Source: Candidatus Hepatincola sp. Av
GTDB taxonomy: Bacteria > Pseudomonadota > Alphaproteobacteria > WRAU01 > Hepatincolaceae
Length of the DNA stretch: 64,000 nt
Assembly (NCBI GenBank): GCA_023518375.1
Contig: CP068450.1
Coordinates: 620,001-684,000 of the forward strand
Direction: 5' to 3'
Under the pieces are notes generated by a model that saw nothing but the letters and a program-made list of their open reading frames with translations, was not told the DNA's origin and made no database searches. The translations under genes were made by a program, and so were the position numbers. Positions 63,150 to 64,000 of this stretch are shown here, piece after piece. Numbering within the stretch: the stretch's first letter is position 1; the number at the start of each line of letters is the position of its first letter.

Positions 63150-64000
63150 TTAAGTATGTTTTTTGTTAGCTACCGTCTTGTTCAAAGTTTCTGTTGGCTT
63201 TGTAGGAACTATTCTCATACCATCTTCAACTGGAGTATCTTTAATAATGTTACCATTAGAATCTCTAGCATAAGGAGTGAGAATCATACCTGTGCTTGGA
63301 ATTCTTACAATAATTGTATTCAAAGAAGTTTTATAAAGATCAAACCCTTTTCTTTCTTCAGGTTTTAACCTTGTATTAGAAGGCATTCTAACAGTTAAAG
63401 GATTTACAGCCTTATTGTTAACTAAAATCTCATAGTGTAAGTGAGGCCCTGTTACTCTACCAGTTGCCCCAATATAACCTATGGTATCCCATTGTTTTAC
63501 CCTTTTCCCTACATAGGTTCCTTTGGCAAAACCCCGCATATGTGCATAAGCTGAAGATAAGTGGTCGTTATGTTTTACTTTAATATAATTACCATAAGAG
63601 GCAGATTTATACTCTTTAACAATTACTCCATCACCACTAGCATAAATTTTAGAGCCTACAGGACCTGCAAAATCAACTCCCTTATGTAAGAGAGTATAAC
63701 CTAAAATAGGGTGTTTTCTCCAACCAAAAGGTGATGAGATCCTACTAGTATTAGCATGGTCAAATGGCGTTTTTAATAATGCCTTTACTACACTATTACC
63801 ATTTTCGTGGTAATAGTCGTTGTTAAATTTGTAAAAAGTTAAACTCCTTGTAGATAGTTTTAAATGCCCAAATAAGAGCTGGTCGCAAGTTACTAATTCA
63901 TTGTTTTGGTTATATAAACATTCAAACACAACCTCAACTATATCTCCAGATTGAATTTCCCTTTGAAAATCAACATCCCACGACATAATTTTAAATAATA
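63150..64000 (-). CDS. M23 (LytM) peptidoglycan endopeptidase, 5' end outside window
   Basis: Zinc endopeptidase of the envelope. Visible from the ATG at 63986: the SWDVDFQREIQSGDIVEVVF linker typical of LysM-M23 proteins, then the M23 domain with His101 and Asp105 (LLHKGVDFAG), His149 and His184 (PHLHYEIL). The frame stays open to the window edge and the protein lacks a signal or LysM part, so this is almost certainly the C-terminal portion of a longer protein. All zinc and catalytic residues are present. It probably acts with amiC, mltG and mrcA in wall remodelling. Confidence 0.9.
   Translation of the reverse strand, partial: LFKIMSWDVDFQREIQSGDIVEVVFECLYNQNNELVTCDQLLFGHLKLSTRSLTFYKFNNDYYHENGNSVVKALLKTPFDHANTSRISSPFGWRKHPILGYTLLHKGVDFAGPVGSKIYASGDGVIVKEYKSASYGNYIKVKHNDHLSSAYAHMRGFAKGTYVGKRVKQWDTIGYIGATGRVTGPHLHYEILVNNKAVNPLTVRMPSNTRLKPEERKGFDLYKTSLNTIIVRIPSTGMILTPYARDSNGNIIKDTPVEDGMRIVPTKPTETLNKTVANKKHT

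Noticed and set aside
1-64000. CRISPR array, insertion sequence, prophage, RNase P RNA, tmRNA, rRNA
   Set aside because: I looked for regularly spaced repeats, transposase or integrase motifs and the conserved RNA cores on both strands and found none.

Overview
The window looks like chromosome of a very AT-rich, host-associated alphaproteobacterium, most probably Rickettsiales-like. The base composition is strongly A/T by eye (not counted). The evidence for the group is gene order: fabD-fabG-acpP-fabF-mltG divergent from rpsF-rpsR-DUF2232-rplI-dnaB-alr; rne divergent from amiC-mrcA-prfB; ruvX divergent from gatC-gatA-gatB; plsY-dprA-topA-rnr-rpmG; and a complete mitochondrial-style ISC operon (iscR-iscS-iscU-iscA-hscB-hscA-fdx-iscX). 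These are ordinary alphaproteobacterial neighbourhoods. Genus and species cannot be read from the window. I saw no insertion sequence, prophage, CRISPR array or rRNA operon.

Layout. 1-6 kb: the 3' part of a CCA-adding/poly(A) polymerase family gene, then the fatty-acid synthesis cluster with the murein lytic transglycosylase mltG on the minus strand. 6-12 kb: ribosomal proteins S6, S18 and L9, a membrane protein, the replicative helicase and alanine racemase on the plus strand. 12-20 kb: the rRNA methyltransferase rlmE, a 1327-residue autotransporter and a DinG/XPD-type helicase. 20-27 kb: MlaE/MlaF-type ABC genes joined directly to the ISC operon, whose promoter carries a probable IscR operator. 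27-39 kb: a hydrolase, tyrS, a very large AsmA/YhdP-like protein, prfB, penicillin-binding protein 1A and a cell-wall amidase. 39-47 kb: RNase E/G, an M48 protease, an outer-membrane barrel protein, tRNA-Ser(GCT) and the GatCAB amidotransferase. 47-55 kb: ruvX, plsY, dprA, topA, rnr and rpmG. 55-64 kb: rluD with a small receiver-like partner, small membrane proteins, a U32 tRNA-hydroxylation protein, dCMP deaminase, rnhA, yqgE, two unrecognised exported proteins and an M23 endopeptidase cut by the window edge.

How the genes work together. The cell makes a peptidoglycan wall (alr, mrcA, mltG, amiC, M23), has an outer membrane with exported barrel proteins and lipid-transport factors (autotransporter, OMP, MlaEF, YhdP-like), makes its own fatty acids and phospholipid precursors (fab genes, plsY), and charges Gln-tRNA and probably Asn-tRNA indirectly through GatCAB. 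The ISC operon appears to be one long transcript in which Fe-S assembly, lipid transport and an Fe-S helicase are physically linked.

The most unusual features are: (i) a dispersed roughly 300-bp duplication at 55.4 and 62.8 kb whose second copy is a frameshifted pseudogene; (ii) a 28-bp exact copy of dprA sequence inside the first of those copies; (iii) a small receiver-like protein with a degenerate active site; (iv) an 18-bp tandem repeat that has expanded RlmE; (v) an autotransporter passenger with five cysteine pairs; (vi) an HscB with an N-terminal four-cysteine motif; and (vii) the isc-mla-dinG linkage. I found no clear undescribed multi-gene defence or secretion system.
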